Source of the DNA: Nemophila menziesii
Taxonomy: Eukaryota; Streptophyta; Magnoliopsida; Boraginales; Hydrophyllaceae
Direction of reading: 5' to 3'
DNA length: 64,000 nt
Assembly: GCA_029959085.1 (NCBI GenBank)
Contig: JARWIR010000018.1
Span: 3,286,001-3,350,000 of the forward strand
Positions within the stretch are counted from its first letter, which is position 1, and each line of letters opens with the position of its first letter. Below the pieces are notes generated by a model. It searched no databases, was not told where the DNA came from, and saw nothing but the letters and a program-made list of their open reading frames with translations. The position numbers and the translations under genes were made by a program. This document shows, in pieces, positions 46,066-57,290 of this stretch.

Positions 46066-47590
46066 TGATGTCTCCTCATTTGTGATAGATTTATGTTAGG
46101 ATGAGACATCATTTTTAGTGATTTAGAAGTCATAAATGTCGATTTTCTTGAGAAATAGTGCACTTTCCTATTTTGAGTCTTGATTTAGTAAAATAATATT
46201 TTTAGAGCATATTGGGTTTAATTGTTTATTTAGTGTGTAGCTTTAAAGATAATTATGGAGTTTAATTATAGTCCAAGTCAAAGACTACAAGATATGGAAA
46301 GAGATTTGCATGGTAATTGGAGATAAGGAAACAAAAGCTAAAAAAATGGAAAAGGAAAAGCTGCCTAAATCTGAGATTCTGCAGCACACGCCTAAAGAAG
46401 TGCTATTTACCCCAAGAAATAGGCCGATTTTGGTAATTTCCTTTGATAGGGACAAAGATAATTCTGTGAGGATTCTTTTGGTATCTTATGGAGCTCAAAC
46501 CGACCAATAACGAAGAAGATATGCTCAAAACGGTCCAGCAGTGTTTATCTTTATTTCCATACGAATTTGAGTTGGGCTAGGAGTCCAATACTTTATCTCT
46601 TCCTCAAGAAAACGAATTAGGTCTTCTAAACACCTATAAATACACCCTTATATCACTTGTAAATTCATCCTTGCCTCATAGTAATTAGTTCTTAAGGTTT
46701 TATTCTTCCAGTTTATCGTAGAGAGCAAGATGATGTCTTTTGTAATTTCTTTTAGTTTATTCCCTTCAGGTATGAACTAAACTCCCCATAGCTTGGGTTT
46801 TTAATAATGTATAATCTATGAATTCTAAATCTTCTATCTAAGTTTATTTGGGAATTGCATGTTTTAATTTGATATTAGCTACTTACTTAATATTTGCTTA
46901 TGTGTTTTGATTTATTGTCTTTCCTAGAACTGATCACTTTAGGATTGTTTTAATAGTAGTTAGATGGTCTGCTTGACAGGGTGTTTAACTATTGAACCAC
47001 CACATAATGTCTAGTGTCGATATTAAAAACATGATTCTAACTAGATAGTCATTAGGGTTTGTTTTAATCACCATATCACCAATTGATTGAAGTGTTTGCT
47101 TAGGGCCTTGGTAGCGCTTGATAACCCTATTTGAAACCACGTCTTGGTTGTGCCTTAGCCCCCTTAGTCGCTCTCAAGGTCTATGATATGGGAATTTAGA
47201 ATCCTGACTAAGTATACCAAGAGCTAATATTCTCCCTTATGAACTAGATTTATAGATAGAATTAGAAGGATTAGTGCATACTATCAAAACCTAACCTATA
47301 TATCTCATCTCATATTTCTTATCTTTTACTTTATTGTCTTTTAATTTCTTAGTTTAATTCTTAATTTCGAAAATTCATATCTTTTATTTTCTGTCTTTTA
47401 ATTATTTACTTTTACTCGTTATTGCTAACCATCCGTATAACACACTTAAGTCCCTGAGAACGAACTCAACTTACTAACTAAAACTTGCATACGTCCTATA
47501 ATACTTGCAGTACTGTGCCTGTCTAGGGTGAGAGTGCGTAGTTTCTTGACTTAATTTTATCTTATTTTTATCACACCCTAGGAGACACCA
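46066..47590 (+). repeat. 3' LTR of element D
   Basis: 1525 bp, TGATGTCTCC to GGAGACACCA. The inverted-repeat module is at 46066-46111, and a terminal stem CTAGGGTG/CACCCTAG spans 47523-47581. It is the same subfamily as the minus-strand LTR of element K (61696-63225). The 5' LTR of D is lost, so the TSD cannot be checked; the right flank is CTCAC. Confidence 0.9.
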
Positions 47591-48813
47591 CTCACGAAGG
47601 ATAAAGTCCATGGACCAACACCGATGACCAGCCATGCGCTGGTTGAGATACGTTTTTTTATCCCTTTTGCGTTTAGTGTAGATTAGTTTAATTGCTTTGC
47701 GTCTTTTCGAGTCGTGGGGACACGACTCATTTTTTAGTTTGGGGTGGGGTTCGTTGCCTCATCCAAGTTTTTATGTGGTATGTTTTTTTAAATTTCTTTT
47801 AATAAAATAATTAGGAGTTGCGTTCGACTGTAGAAGATTTTAAATATCCCCTTAAGCATACTTTTGATGAATCTATGATAGTAAATAGTAGACTTTAGGG
47901 AATAATATAAAACGCGCTTTAATTGCATGCAAACATAGGTAATTGATAGGAAGAATTAATGAACAATGCAAATGAAGTAAGCTTGTACTTAAAGGAATAT
48001 GTTTGGTGTGTAGAACGCGAGATCCTAATTAGTAGAGAACCCACTTAGATATGAACTAGAGACGAGCTATGTAACTAGGAAAATGATAGGGGCAGTTCTT
48101 TGTTAGTCATTTGTGACCTTCTTAGCCTTCTATCCTTTATAAAAAAAAATAATCTGTCTTAGCCCAATTTTGAGCCTTAAGCCTTTCTTTTGTAGCCACG
48201 ATATAAGCCCATTATCCCTTAGATTATTAGGCATGACCATATGACCCGCACTTGAATCACGATCCTGAGACCTGTCTCGAGCTTGAGTTTGGGGTGGTGG
48301 GTCCACTTATGGGAAAATGTATTGGGAAGGGAATTTATGTGCTTATATTGAGACACAATTGCAAGATGATTGTATTAAATTGTAACCCTTTGCCGGAATG
48401 GAAAAATAAAGAAAAAATTAAAATTTTGAAAAATCATACAGTAGGGACCGGGAACCCGGTTTGCCTCTGTACAAAAAAAAAAGAAGAAGAAAACAAAATA
48501 AAAAAAAAGAAAAATATGAAAGAATAAATTTCCGGCAAAGTGAAATGTTCTTAAAAATCATCTTATATGTATTGGGTTGACATGGGACGCTAAATTAGTG
48601 CGTAAATGGTTTGAGTGAGAACATTATATGAGTGTAAACTCAAGCTCGTGGACAGTTGTTGATGGTAAGTGAGGAGAGAGCCAAAAGCTCACTTCAAATT
48701 TACCAAATATACATCCATACCATCCCTAAGCTTACGCTAAAACCGTAAAGTCCTCGTGATTCCTAGGTGCATAATGAATTTGTAATTCAGTTAATAGGGA
48801 GTATACTAAGTGG

Positions 48814-48818
48814 AGCGT
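48814..48818. repeat. Target-site duplication AGCGT, left copy
   Basis: Directly left of the solo LTR; matched by AGCGT at 50589-50593. Confidence 0.9.
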
Positions 48819-50588
48819 TGATGTCTCCCTATTTGCTCTAATTATTAGCCCCTTGGAGACATCTTTTTAGGTGAATAATTGACTTATTTGATAGACTTTT
48901 AGGCTTAATTGATCATATTGCACTTTCTCCCCTTGGAAATTAACTATTTGCAGAATCTGAGCTTTTGTGCGTAAATTTGATTGTTTTTAATGCAAAGTTT
49001 ATTGGCTTTTGAATTTCATGAAAGACCAATCCAAGGATAAGAAGTGAGAATAAAGTCTTAGTGTATTTTAGAGTGTTAGGAAATGTTTTTACTCGAGTTT
49101 CTGTTTTTAGAGTGCACTTTCCTATTTCTATTTCTTGATTTATTGATTTATTCTTTTTAAGCATATGCGATTTAATTATTTATTTATTGTGAAGCTTTAA
49201 AAGATAAATGGTAATTCCTTAGAGACCAAGTCAAGATAAAGGAGTAAAGGAAAGAGATTTACATGGAAATAAGAAGATTTAGGAAAGATATATGCAAAGA
49301 AGGAAAAGATAAAGCTGCTTTATGAATTTGAAATTCCAGACACGTTTCAAAGATAAGTCCATAACTAAAGATTGGCTAGGAATCTGGATGAGTGGTCTTC
49401 ACCAATAGAAAGCTCTTTCCAAGACAAGCAGTTTCATATATTTGAACTCCTCAAACGGATAAGTATTGAATGAGATATGACCAAATCAAATCAGCAGCAG
49501 AATCTTACCTTTACTAGAATTTAGGGCTACGAATTTGAGAGTTCTTAACTTGTCTTCCACTCCAAGTAAATTCGACCTAGGGTTCCCTAACACCTATAAA
49601 TACACCCCTTAGCCTCCTCTTTTCACACACTTTAGAGAATGACACAAGAGGCTTAAGGTTTTCAAGTCAGAGCAAGAAGGCAAGGAGAAGCTAGTGCTAG
49701 AGTAATCCTGTTCTTCCATCAACAGTCATCCTACCCTTTAGGTTTTTGATTTATCTTTTGTACTTGAACATGAATTCCTTTTATTTAGTGTTAGTCTTTA
49801 ATTTTCTTATGAGCTAAATTTCTTTATACTTGAGAATCGCATTAAAGGGATGAACCTTAATTGATTAATCTATATTTTGAATTTGGGATTGTTTAGATTT
49901 AAATAGGATTGAGTTTTATATATTGGATATTACTTTGTTTTCATTACTAATTCTTTTAGGAACAAGTAGAATTAGCTGTTAGTATTTGGGCTATTCACTT
50001 TAATGGCGAAGTGATCATCCGACAGGGGGGTTTGAATACAGATCTAGGTAATACCCGTGTAATGTCCATTATTGACCGACAGGCTTAACTAGTTACATAG
50101 ATAAAGAGGTAAAATCACATCATCCGAAGAGGCATATTCGACCATACATGTGTATATGATACTTTAGGATAGCTCCTAGGTCCACCTGACAGGGGGCTAG
50201 GAGATATTAGAGTCCCGACTAATATTATAATTCCAATTCTACCCTTAAACATAACATAGATTATATTGATTAAGTGGATTCCTTTGCGAGACTCAAGTAT
50301 CTCTCTTATCTGAAGTTAGTCGTTTATCTGTTTTATTTCCTTTCTGTTTATTTAATTTTAGTCTTTACTTTATTTGCGTCTTTAATTTATAAAAACCAAA
50401 CAAAAATTCTTATCTTTTATTTTCTGTTTAGCAATTATTCTTACTACTTGATTAATATTTGGATTGAACCTAATCTGTCCCTGAGAACGAACTTGATTAT
50501 CATATATTACTTGGGACAACCGTACACTTGCGGTTAAGTGGTTCCTCTTTATTTATCGCTATATTTTATAACACCCTAGGACCCACCA
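48819..50588 (+). repeat. Solo LTR inserted in element F
   Basis: 1770 bp, TGATGTCTCC to GACCCACCA, with 5-bp TSDs AGCGT on both sides and no internal region. It is the same subfamily as the solo LTR at 4811-6574. The second arm of the terminal inverted repeat has one change (GGAGACATCT). Near its 3' end the stem AACCG/CGGTT (50518-50534) replaces AACTG/CAGTT of related LTRs. Confidence 0.92.
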
Positions 50589-50593
50589 AGCGT
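50589..50593. repeat. Target-site duplication AGCGT, right copy
   Basis: Partner of 48814-48818. Element F's 3' region continues after it. Confidence 0.9.
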
Positions 50594-50880
50594 TCAAAGC
50601 GAGTTAGGATCAATGAACACCCTATAGCCATCATACAGAGATGAGTACAAGTGTAACCTTCTGACATTGCAACTTTAATTTGATGATTGATATTATTTGT
50701 GTATGGTTTTGCATGTAAGTGTATGTGTATATTATTTCCTAATCTTTTCTATATGAGATTTATTTTAAGAATTGCTTTGGGTGTATTTACTAGCATCTAT
50801 TTTCTATTGCATCTACTTCATTCCCCATGTTGTTTTTAGTTTTACTTTGTCGGGACGACAAAGGTTTGAGTTGAGGGTCT

Positions 50881-52475
50881 TGATGTCTCCCTAAATTTTC
50901 TAATTTTATACCCTTGGGAGACATTATTTTTGGTGTTTATTTGACTATTTAGATAGACTTTTGGTGTTAATATGCAATAATTCAATTTTCCTCTTTAAAT
51001 TCAAGTATTTTTCATTTATTAAACTTTTGCACGTAATATGGTTTGTTTTTAGTGAAACGTTTGTAGGTTTTGAATATTAGCTAGGAGAGGAATAGAAGAT
51101 TAAAGTCAAAGATCATGTAATGAAGTCAAAGCAAGAAGAAATTTCCCAAAGAGTTGACAAAATTCAAGCTGCAAATCTGGAAAGCTGATGATAATTGCTG
51201 ATTTCGAGTTAGTTAAACGTGGATTCAGCCTCTTACTTGTGAAGAAGATTTATTCCTTATCGAGTTACGAAGATTTAGCAACTAGAACGGAGTCATTCCG
51301 AGTTGAAACGAGAAAGTGACAACCGATTTAGTGGAGGTTGTACATCAGTTACAGAATTTGGACTTAAGTTATGGACTTGGGCTTTCTAATTTTCATTTAA
51401 TCCATTAAGAAAGCCCTAGTCCGAATTTTCTATTATAAAAAAGCTTTTAGACTTCTATTTTCACACACAGTTCATACGCTTAAGAAAAAAGAGAAGTCAG
51501 AACAGCAGAGAAGAAGCTAGATCAAGAAAGAGAAGAAGCCAAGAGATGGAGAAATTCAACCTCTCCAATTCGCAGCCGATTCAACTCCTCAATTAGGTTT
51601 CTCTATCTTTTATTCTGTAAAACAATTATGATTTCCTTTAATTTTAATTTCTTAGATTTTTCAATTAAGAGCTAAATTCATACAGTACTTGAGAACACAT
51701 GAATGTGTTAATCCCGATTCTATTTCATTTCTTGTTTTTGGTTTTGGGATTATTGTAATTGAAATCGAATTGGGTAATTAGTATTTTTCATTAATTTGCA
51801 TTTATCAACTATTATTGAAGTATTGAATCAACAATAGGATTTAGTATCTAGGCTATTCCTTATACTGGCGTATGGATCACCTTCACGGGGGTTTAGGTAC
51901 GGAAATAATCAATGAATGTATGATAGAAATTATTGACCTTGACAGGCTTAATTAATCCATGGCCAACTGTGTAATTAGAACTTAGTCATTCGAAGGTGGA
52001 CTATAATCACCCTGACGGGGTTTGTAGCATCTAAGAATAACTCCTTAGTCCACCCTGACGGGGTTAAGGAGAATAACGAATCCCGACCACTATTATTTAC
52101 CGATTCGTCCCTTAAACAATACATGAAATGAATAGATTTAGGTGAAATCCCAGCTTTACTCAAGTACTACCTCTTTTAATTGCGTCTAGCTAATTTACTT
52201 TTCTTGCGTCTAGTTTAATATTTGCATTTTAAATTAATTTATTTAATCTTTTAATTAATTGTCTTAGTTATAGATAAACAAACAAACAACCTTAAAATCA
52301 TTTATCTGCTTTTAGGTGCAATTAATCACTACTTGATAAGCATTAGAGTCAACCAATCCGTCCCTGAGAACGAATATGTTTATCACATATATTACTTGGG
52401 ACAACTGTACACTTGCAGTTGTGGTTTATCTTATCCTTATTTTGCAATTATTTTAGAACACACAAGGAACCACCA
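50881..52475 (+). repeat. LTR shared by element F (as 3' LTR) and element G (as 5' LTR)
   Basis: 1595 bp, TGATGTCTCC to GAACCACCA. A polypurine tract lies directly on its left and a PBS plus gag on its right, so this single LTR is flanked by two internal regions. It closely resembles the LTR of element A (12471-13531). The second arm of its inverted-repeat module ends GGAGACATTA. Confidence 0.88.
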
Positions 52476-52481
52476 AGTTTT

Positions 52482-52499
52482 TGGCGTCGCTGCCGGAGA
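52482..52499 (+). promoter_or_regulatory. Primer-binding site (tRNA-Asp type), element G
   Basis: TGGCGTCGCTGCCGGAGA, a decayed tRNA-Asp site with two private G-to-A or C-to-T type changes. Confidence 0.78.
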
Positions 52500-52605
52500 A
52501 CGGTAGCGTGTGACCCCGGTGTTTATCTTTTAGTGTTAGTTGCATTTTTAATTTTCAGTTTTACGCTTCTTTTGTTCTTGTTTTTCAGGTCTGTAGGTTT
52601 GGTGT

Positions 52606-53043
52606 ATGCGAAGGAAGCTTAGGAATCTTGAACCACCAATTCAAGTTCTTAATAATCCGAAATCACTCGTCAGACTTGCGAACAAGAAAAAGAGAGAAGA
52701 AAAGGAAGCGAAAGAATTAGAGGAGAGATTAGCTAGAGAGTTAGAGATGGTCGAAGATGGAGTACTAAACAATAATCAAATCCATCCTCCTAATCCTCCA
52801 GTTCAAGCCCAAATCAACAATGATCCATGGTTCATTAATCGTCCAGAACAAGCTCCGTTCCGCGCTCCTTCTCTTGGGATTGGCCCAATCAGATATAGAT
52901 GTTTTGAGATTCCGTCCAGATTCGGGTATGTTAGCTCAATTCCAGAATTATGAAAATTTTCGTGGCAAGCCTGGAGAAGATCCTATTCGCGCGGTACAGA
53001 AGTTCATGCAAATCTGCAATTCATACATCACTCAAGGAGTAAC
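52606..53043 (+). pseudogene. gag: Element G gag N-terminal fragment
   Basis: Starts MRRKLRNLEPPIQVLNNPKS like element A but without A's stops, then an E/K/R-rich helix (REEKEAKELEERLARELE). One extra A near 52888 shifts the frame, and the capsid part continues as SDIDVLRFRPDSGMLAQF to ICNSYITQGVT. Homology ends at about 53043, where block H starts. Roughly the first 140 codons remain. Confidence 0.85.
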
Positions 53044-53184
53044 CATTTTCCATGTTTTCTTCTTCTAGATGCTTAGACCTTTTGTTGTATTTTCCTCTCC
53101 CACGTGTTGCAATATGCAAAGACATTGAAGGTGGAACAATTGGGTTGGTTTGTTAGCTAATTATTGAAAAATAACGATATTGGT

Positions 53185-54196
53185 AAAACTAACAAACACT
53201 GATCGTAAATTGATAATCTACAAATTTATATATTTATTTACAAAATAAACTTACAACAAGTTATATGTAGATAAATAAATATTACACCATATTACATAAC
53301 CAATGAGTAAATAGCATGACTTCTAGCATCACTTCAATAAGAAAATGATTTTTCAGGTATGACCGGTATCCTCAAATGGATTACTATTACTACTCTATTC
53401 TAAACTCGAAAATATTTTGGATAAGACGAGAGAGCTTTTCGATTTTGGATCTTGCAAATGAATTTTGGTGTGTTGAACAATATGACTACAACTTCTTTAT
53501 ATAGTAGTCATGTGATTTGCAAAACTTTGACAATAAATTACGTCATAAAGAGTTCAACATAAAGCCAAAAATCGTTTCTCTTTTCTTAGAAACTGGCATG
53601 AACCTGGACGTATTATTTGACAAGGGTGAGAATGAATCTGGTTATCTTTTGTAACTTTTGAGCCATAAATGCGGGAAATACCGCTGAGAGCATTCATTTA
53701 ATCATTTGTAACTTCTGGGCCATAAGAGCGGGATAAATCATGATGGTCTTTTAATGCGGGAGATTATGGTGTTTAGTAATAAATTCCATGAAGGTGACCG
53801 ATTACTCTTCGGCGGGTACGAGACGAATCAGTCTCGACTAAATAAATACTCGTTCACAAAATATATTTTGTTTTTATCAAGACTTCCCAACGCCCCCACG
53901 ACTACACCGCACCACAAGGATAGAGCTTTTTGGGTAGTAAAACAAAACTCATCCCTAAAATCATATCCACAAGGGTTCAGACCCTGATTGGCTACATTTG
54001 ACATGGCCTAACTTCCCATTTAAGCTAGGACCTGTATGTCTTAAACCTTTTAAAATGTGTAGGAAGAGATAACATTATAAACCAATATTTTTCCCATCTC
54101 CATTTCCGATGTGGGACTTTTCAAGTAAAAGACTATTGGGTTTCTCTTTTTCCAATAGCATGACCAAAAAAATTTAAAAGCCTTTAGTTTCCAACA
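53185..54196 (+). repeat. H direct repeat, copy 1 (LTR-like)
   Basis: About 1012 bp matching 56621-58089 once the LINE insertion there is taken out. It contains CTTTATATAGTAG (about 53494), a plausible TATA box. Near its end is GATGTGGGAC, which on the minus strand reads GTCCCACATCG. It ends TTTCCAACA before GTCCCCCACTCAGG. Confidence 0.65.
54107..54117 (-). promoter_or_regulatory. snRNA-promoter-like USE with TATA box 25 bp downstream
   Basis: On the minus strand GTCCCACATCG (54117-54107) equals the plant snRNA upstream sequence element consensus RTCCCACATCG. TTTATAAT (54081-54074) follows after 25 bp, near the spacing known for plant Pol III-type snRNA promoters. No snRNA-like transcript is recognisable downstream. 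The second repeat has a degraded version (58000-58010). It may be coincidence. Confidence 0.3.
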
Positions 54197-56620
54197 GTCC
54201 CCCACTCAGGCTCTGGGAGAAGAGTGAACGGGTTTCCGTGCATACCAGCGTTGGTTGAATTCTACTTAAGTGACAATATCTTTCGATTTGAATTGACATG
54301 TAGTGAAGTGAGACACCCACCAAATATTGTCAAGTGAACATACTCTTGAACTTGACATTCTTTGATAGAGACCCTCACCACACATACTCGACCCGCTAGT
54401 AACCTCAATCATCGCCATTTTTTACACATATGTTATCTCTAATAATGTCTATTCTCATCAAACGACCCCTTTCGGATCTCGAGATCATTAAGAGAAATAG
54501 ATCCCAGTCTCATCATGTGTCTCCCGGATTCATCAAGTCCTTCTCAATAGGAACACCACTATGGGCTATGAATTTAGATTTCATATATAAACTCATCCTA
54601 GTAGAATCATCAAGGATGCCTCTTTGAAGTAATATTATGAATAGTGTATCTCAATATCGTCGGTGAATTCATCAAGTCCTTCTCTATGGGACCACCACCC
54701 TTGGCTATGAATTCATTAAGTAGGAGAAATATATATCCTCAACGGTGAATTCATCAAGTCCTGCTGAATAGCATCACCTAACATGGCTATGAATTTATTA
54801 AGAAGGAGCAATAATATCAACCTTAATGGTGAATTTATAAAGTCTTGTTAAATAGGACCACCACGCATAGCTATGCATTCATTAAGAGTTAACATGTTCC
54901 TGTATACACAATTTACGCCATAGGGATGGAAAGATACTGCATCATATAGACTCATCAGTCATATGTTCCCCATCAATGGGTTTTAGTTTTGATAGACCCA
55001 GGTTTCCTATTAAATATCTCTTTGTTGAAACTAACGTCTACTGATTTTAAACCCTTATTATATGTTTTAGGGGTTCCCTCCATAAGAGAGAAAGTTACTA
55101 CCTTTTCAATTAACACGTCTATGTAAAGATCCGTAAACAGAATAGTAGTGATACAATTAGTCCAAACCTTGACTCGATCATATGCCTCTTACTTTTCCTA
55201 GATTCATCCTCGAGAATATTACTAGGGCTCGCAGAAAGTTTAAATGAGCGAGTTAATTATCACTTACAAGCACATAAATATTTTAGCGCATAAGTTATTC
55301 AACATGTAAAGATGTTTATTACGTCATTCACCTTTCTAAGGAAATAAGAATACAACACATATTGAAATACAAATATATATGTTGCACGCATATCAATATT
55401 TTGTATGAAACTTGAATATAAGGTCTTGACCCGGTGTTGACTTCTAAGAAGACGGGGTAGCCCTATCATGGCCAAACACCCCCATATTTTTAATTATTCC
55501 AAGTTAAGTGGAAAATCTCTTCCCACGACCCATAGGGATCTTGTCTAATTTTTCACTGGCACATTATTAAGTATTAAACAGACAAGGCAATTTCCCCCCC
55601 CCCCCCACATTCGTCTAGGTAAGCCTGCACTAATTAACAAGGCAGTCACCATATAGTTAAGGGTTCTATGATTTTGCCATTTTGTTGGGCATTAAAACTA
55701 GATACTAAGTTCATGACTTAATCTGTCAATTTCACAAAATTATTAGGGGAATATGAACTTATTTATTATCCTCATTGGACCTCCGCATCTTGATTACTAC
55801 CAAGTTTATTTACTCTTTAATCTTTGCACATACACACACACACACATATATATATATAATCTTTTTTATTTTTACAAGGTACACTATAGTCAACCTAGAG
55901 TAGGCATTTACATAAGTTATACATCTGTCTCACCTCCTCTATTAGCGGTGTAATAAAGCTAAGCCGAAATACATTAGGTTTTATACATTGTTCGTTCTAG
56001 TGGTCACGAGCTAAAATGGTTTAAGCACACTGGACTCTACACATCTTTGACATTTAAAAAAATGTCAATATCGTGATCAGGATTAGTCTTTTGTTTTTGA
56101 CATTTTATAAGATTAATCAGTTATACGTCTTAATCTACCATGTCACACTTCTCATTCACAAGTCTAGTGTTTAGTTAAACTCAAATAAGGCACCCTTACC
56201 TAGTTGGGTCATCAATTTAAAGTAAAACAATTATTCCTACTCATGAAAACTAGTTAACAATCACTTTTATGAGACTAGTTAGGGACCACATAGAACATCA
56301 ATTAACTCTAAATTATTACCAAAGGAAATATAGAGGAACATGTTTTTTTTAGAATAACGACAACAATTAAGTTTCCATTGCAACCCCATTCTCCATAAAC
56401 CACTTCCTCAAATTTCTTGACTCTAACCGAATAAAGATCAAGCTGGTAGATCATGATTAGAAGTTTTTGTCCCCGACGTTTAGTAGTTTGAACCATTCAT
56501 GGATTTCAACTTTAACACGCCGAGAGATGCTTTTGCATTAAAAAATGAAGCAACAAACGAAAGTAAAAACCATTTCTGATCAGCGTTCTTGATAATAAAA
56601 TATTTTTTTTAAACTCTTGG
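54197..56620. other. H internal region, non-coding
   Basis: No credible protein. It includes four imperfect tandem units (54528-about 54895), a run of 13 C (about 55594-55606) and a CA/TA microsatellite (about 55828-55858). The left border GTCCCCCACTCAGGCTCTGG is not a recognised primer-binding site. Confidence 0.6.
54528..54895 (+). repeat. Imperfect tandem repeats, about 82 bp unit
   Basis: Four units begin with variants of ATTCATCAAGTCCT at 54528, 54666, 54749 and 54830. Each continues with AATAGGACCACCA-like and GGCTATGAATTCATTAAG-like parts. The first unit carries extra sequence. Confidence 0.7.
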
Positions 56621-56828
56621 TGAAACTAACAAACACTAATTGTAAATTGGTGGTCTCAGAAATTATATATTTATTTACGTAATAAACTTACAACAAGTTA
56701 TACGTAGATAAATAAATACTACAACAAAAAACTTACAACATATTCCAGAACCACCGAGTAATAGCGTGACTTCTAACATCACTTTGTTAAAAAAAGGATT
56801 TTCCGGGTATGACCAATATCGTCAAAGG

Positions 56829-56844
56829 GATTACTATTACTACT
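56829..56844. repeat. 16-bp target-site duplication of the LINE fragment, left copy
   Basis: GATTACTATTACTACT, repeated exactly at 57275-57290. Copy 1 of the H repeat has the sequence once (near 53380), which confirms the empty site. Confidence 0.85.
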
Positions 56845-57274
56845 GGGAATTACAACAAAAATGGATACATTATGGATTGTGATTCCGCGACCGAAGGGGA
56901 AGCGTTTGCTGTACTTAAAGCGAATGCGATGTGTTAGAAATACCTAGGCAAGAGGAAGACCATCCTATCATATAACCTTGGAATAACCCAATGTATTAAG
57001 CAGGTTTCAGCAGCTAGTTGGAAAATCCAACCCATCTTTTGTAAATTTATTCGTGAATCAGTTGGGATCAGACCTATTTCCTTTTGTCATATCCGAAGGA
57101 ATCTCAACAATCAAGCTGATAAAGTTGCAAAGGACGCTAGGCACGGAGTTATGCAGGTGCGAGGAATGGCTATTTTTCATTTGAAACTAGCTATTGGATT
57201 TAAGAAACTTAGAATTGGCTAATTTGTTTTTCTAATTTGCATGGTGCCTTGGCACCTTCCATTGTCAAACAAAA
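56845..57274 (+). mobile_element. 5'-truncated LINE fragment with RNase H-like domain
   Basis: A 430-bp insertion, absent from H repeat copy 1 and flanked by 16-bp TSDs, as for target-primed LINE insertion. The plus strand encodes an RNase H-like C-terminus of the RVT_3 type found in plant L1-type LINEs and related proteins. It shows EGEAFAVLKANAM, a TAG replacing a codon just after, then HIRRNLNNQADKVAKDARHG with the typical H-x-R-x2-N-x3-AD-x-AK pattern, and a terminal TAA. It ends in a short A-rich tail (CAAACAAAA). Only the very 3' end of a LINE is present, and the stop makes it a pseudogene. An alternative source is a retrocopied RNase H-like gene. Confidence 0.75.
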
Positions 57275-57290
57275 GATTACTATTACTACT
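57275..57290. repeat. 16-bp target-site duplication of the LINE fragment, right copy
   Basis: Exact second copy of GATTACTATTACTACT (first at 56829-56844). Confidence 0.85.

Larger units (their letters stand above)
27204..47590 (+). mobile_element. Element D: Athila-like, apparently non-autonomous, host of the E array
   Basis: Sequence of D lies at 27204-28445 and 42232-47590; the interval 28446-42226 is the inserted E array. Order: acidic region, protease, integrase-like tail, GC-rich spacer, ORF2, 3' untranslated region, polypurine tract, 3' LTR. RT, RNase H and the integrase core are absent, yet the reading frames that remain are open. The 5' LTR, PBS and gag were lost at the inverted junction with C. 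Confidence 0.78.
47591..50880 (+). mobile_element. Element F: 3' end of an Athila-like internal region, split by a solo LTR
   Basis: Starts inside the last codons of an ORF2 of element M's type (ending near 47646) and runs through the 3' untranslated region to the polypurine tract TTGAGTTGAGGGTCT (50866-50880). It carries the GGGA hairpin at 47709-47728 and one CCGGGAACCCGG palindrome near 48448. A solo LTR interrupts it at 48819-50588. Its upstream part was removed or replaced where element D's LTR ends. Confidence 0.8.

Noticed and set aside
53940..53985. tRNA-like B box (GGTTCAGACCC) in block H
   Set aside because: It matches the B-box consensus only partly and no A box lies at the right distance. 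It is better seen as the small inverted repeat AGGGT/ACCCT.
54050..54117. A functional snRNA gene
   Set aside because: Only promoter-like motifs are present. The sequence downstream resembles no U snRNA, and the motif may be part of a common plant repeat.
54528..54895. CRISPR-like array
   Set aside because: This is plant DNA, and the units are imperfect tandem repeats with no uniform repeats or spacers.
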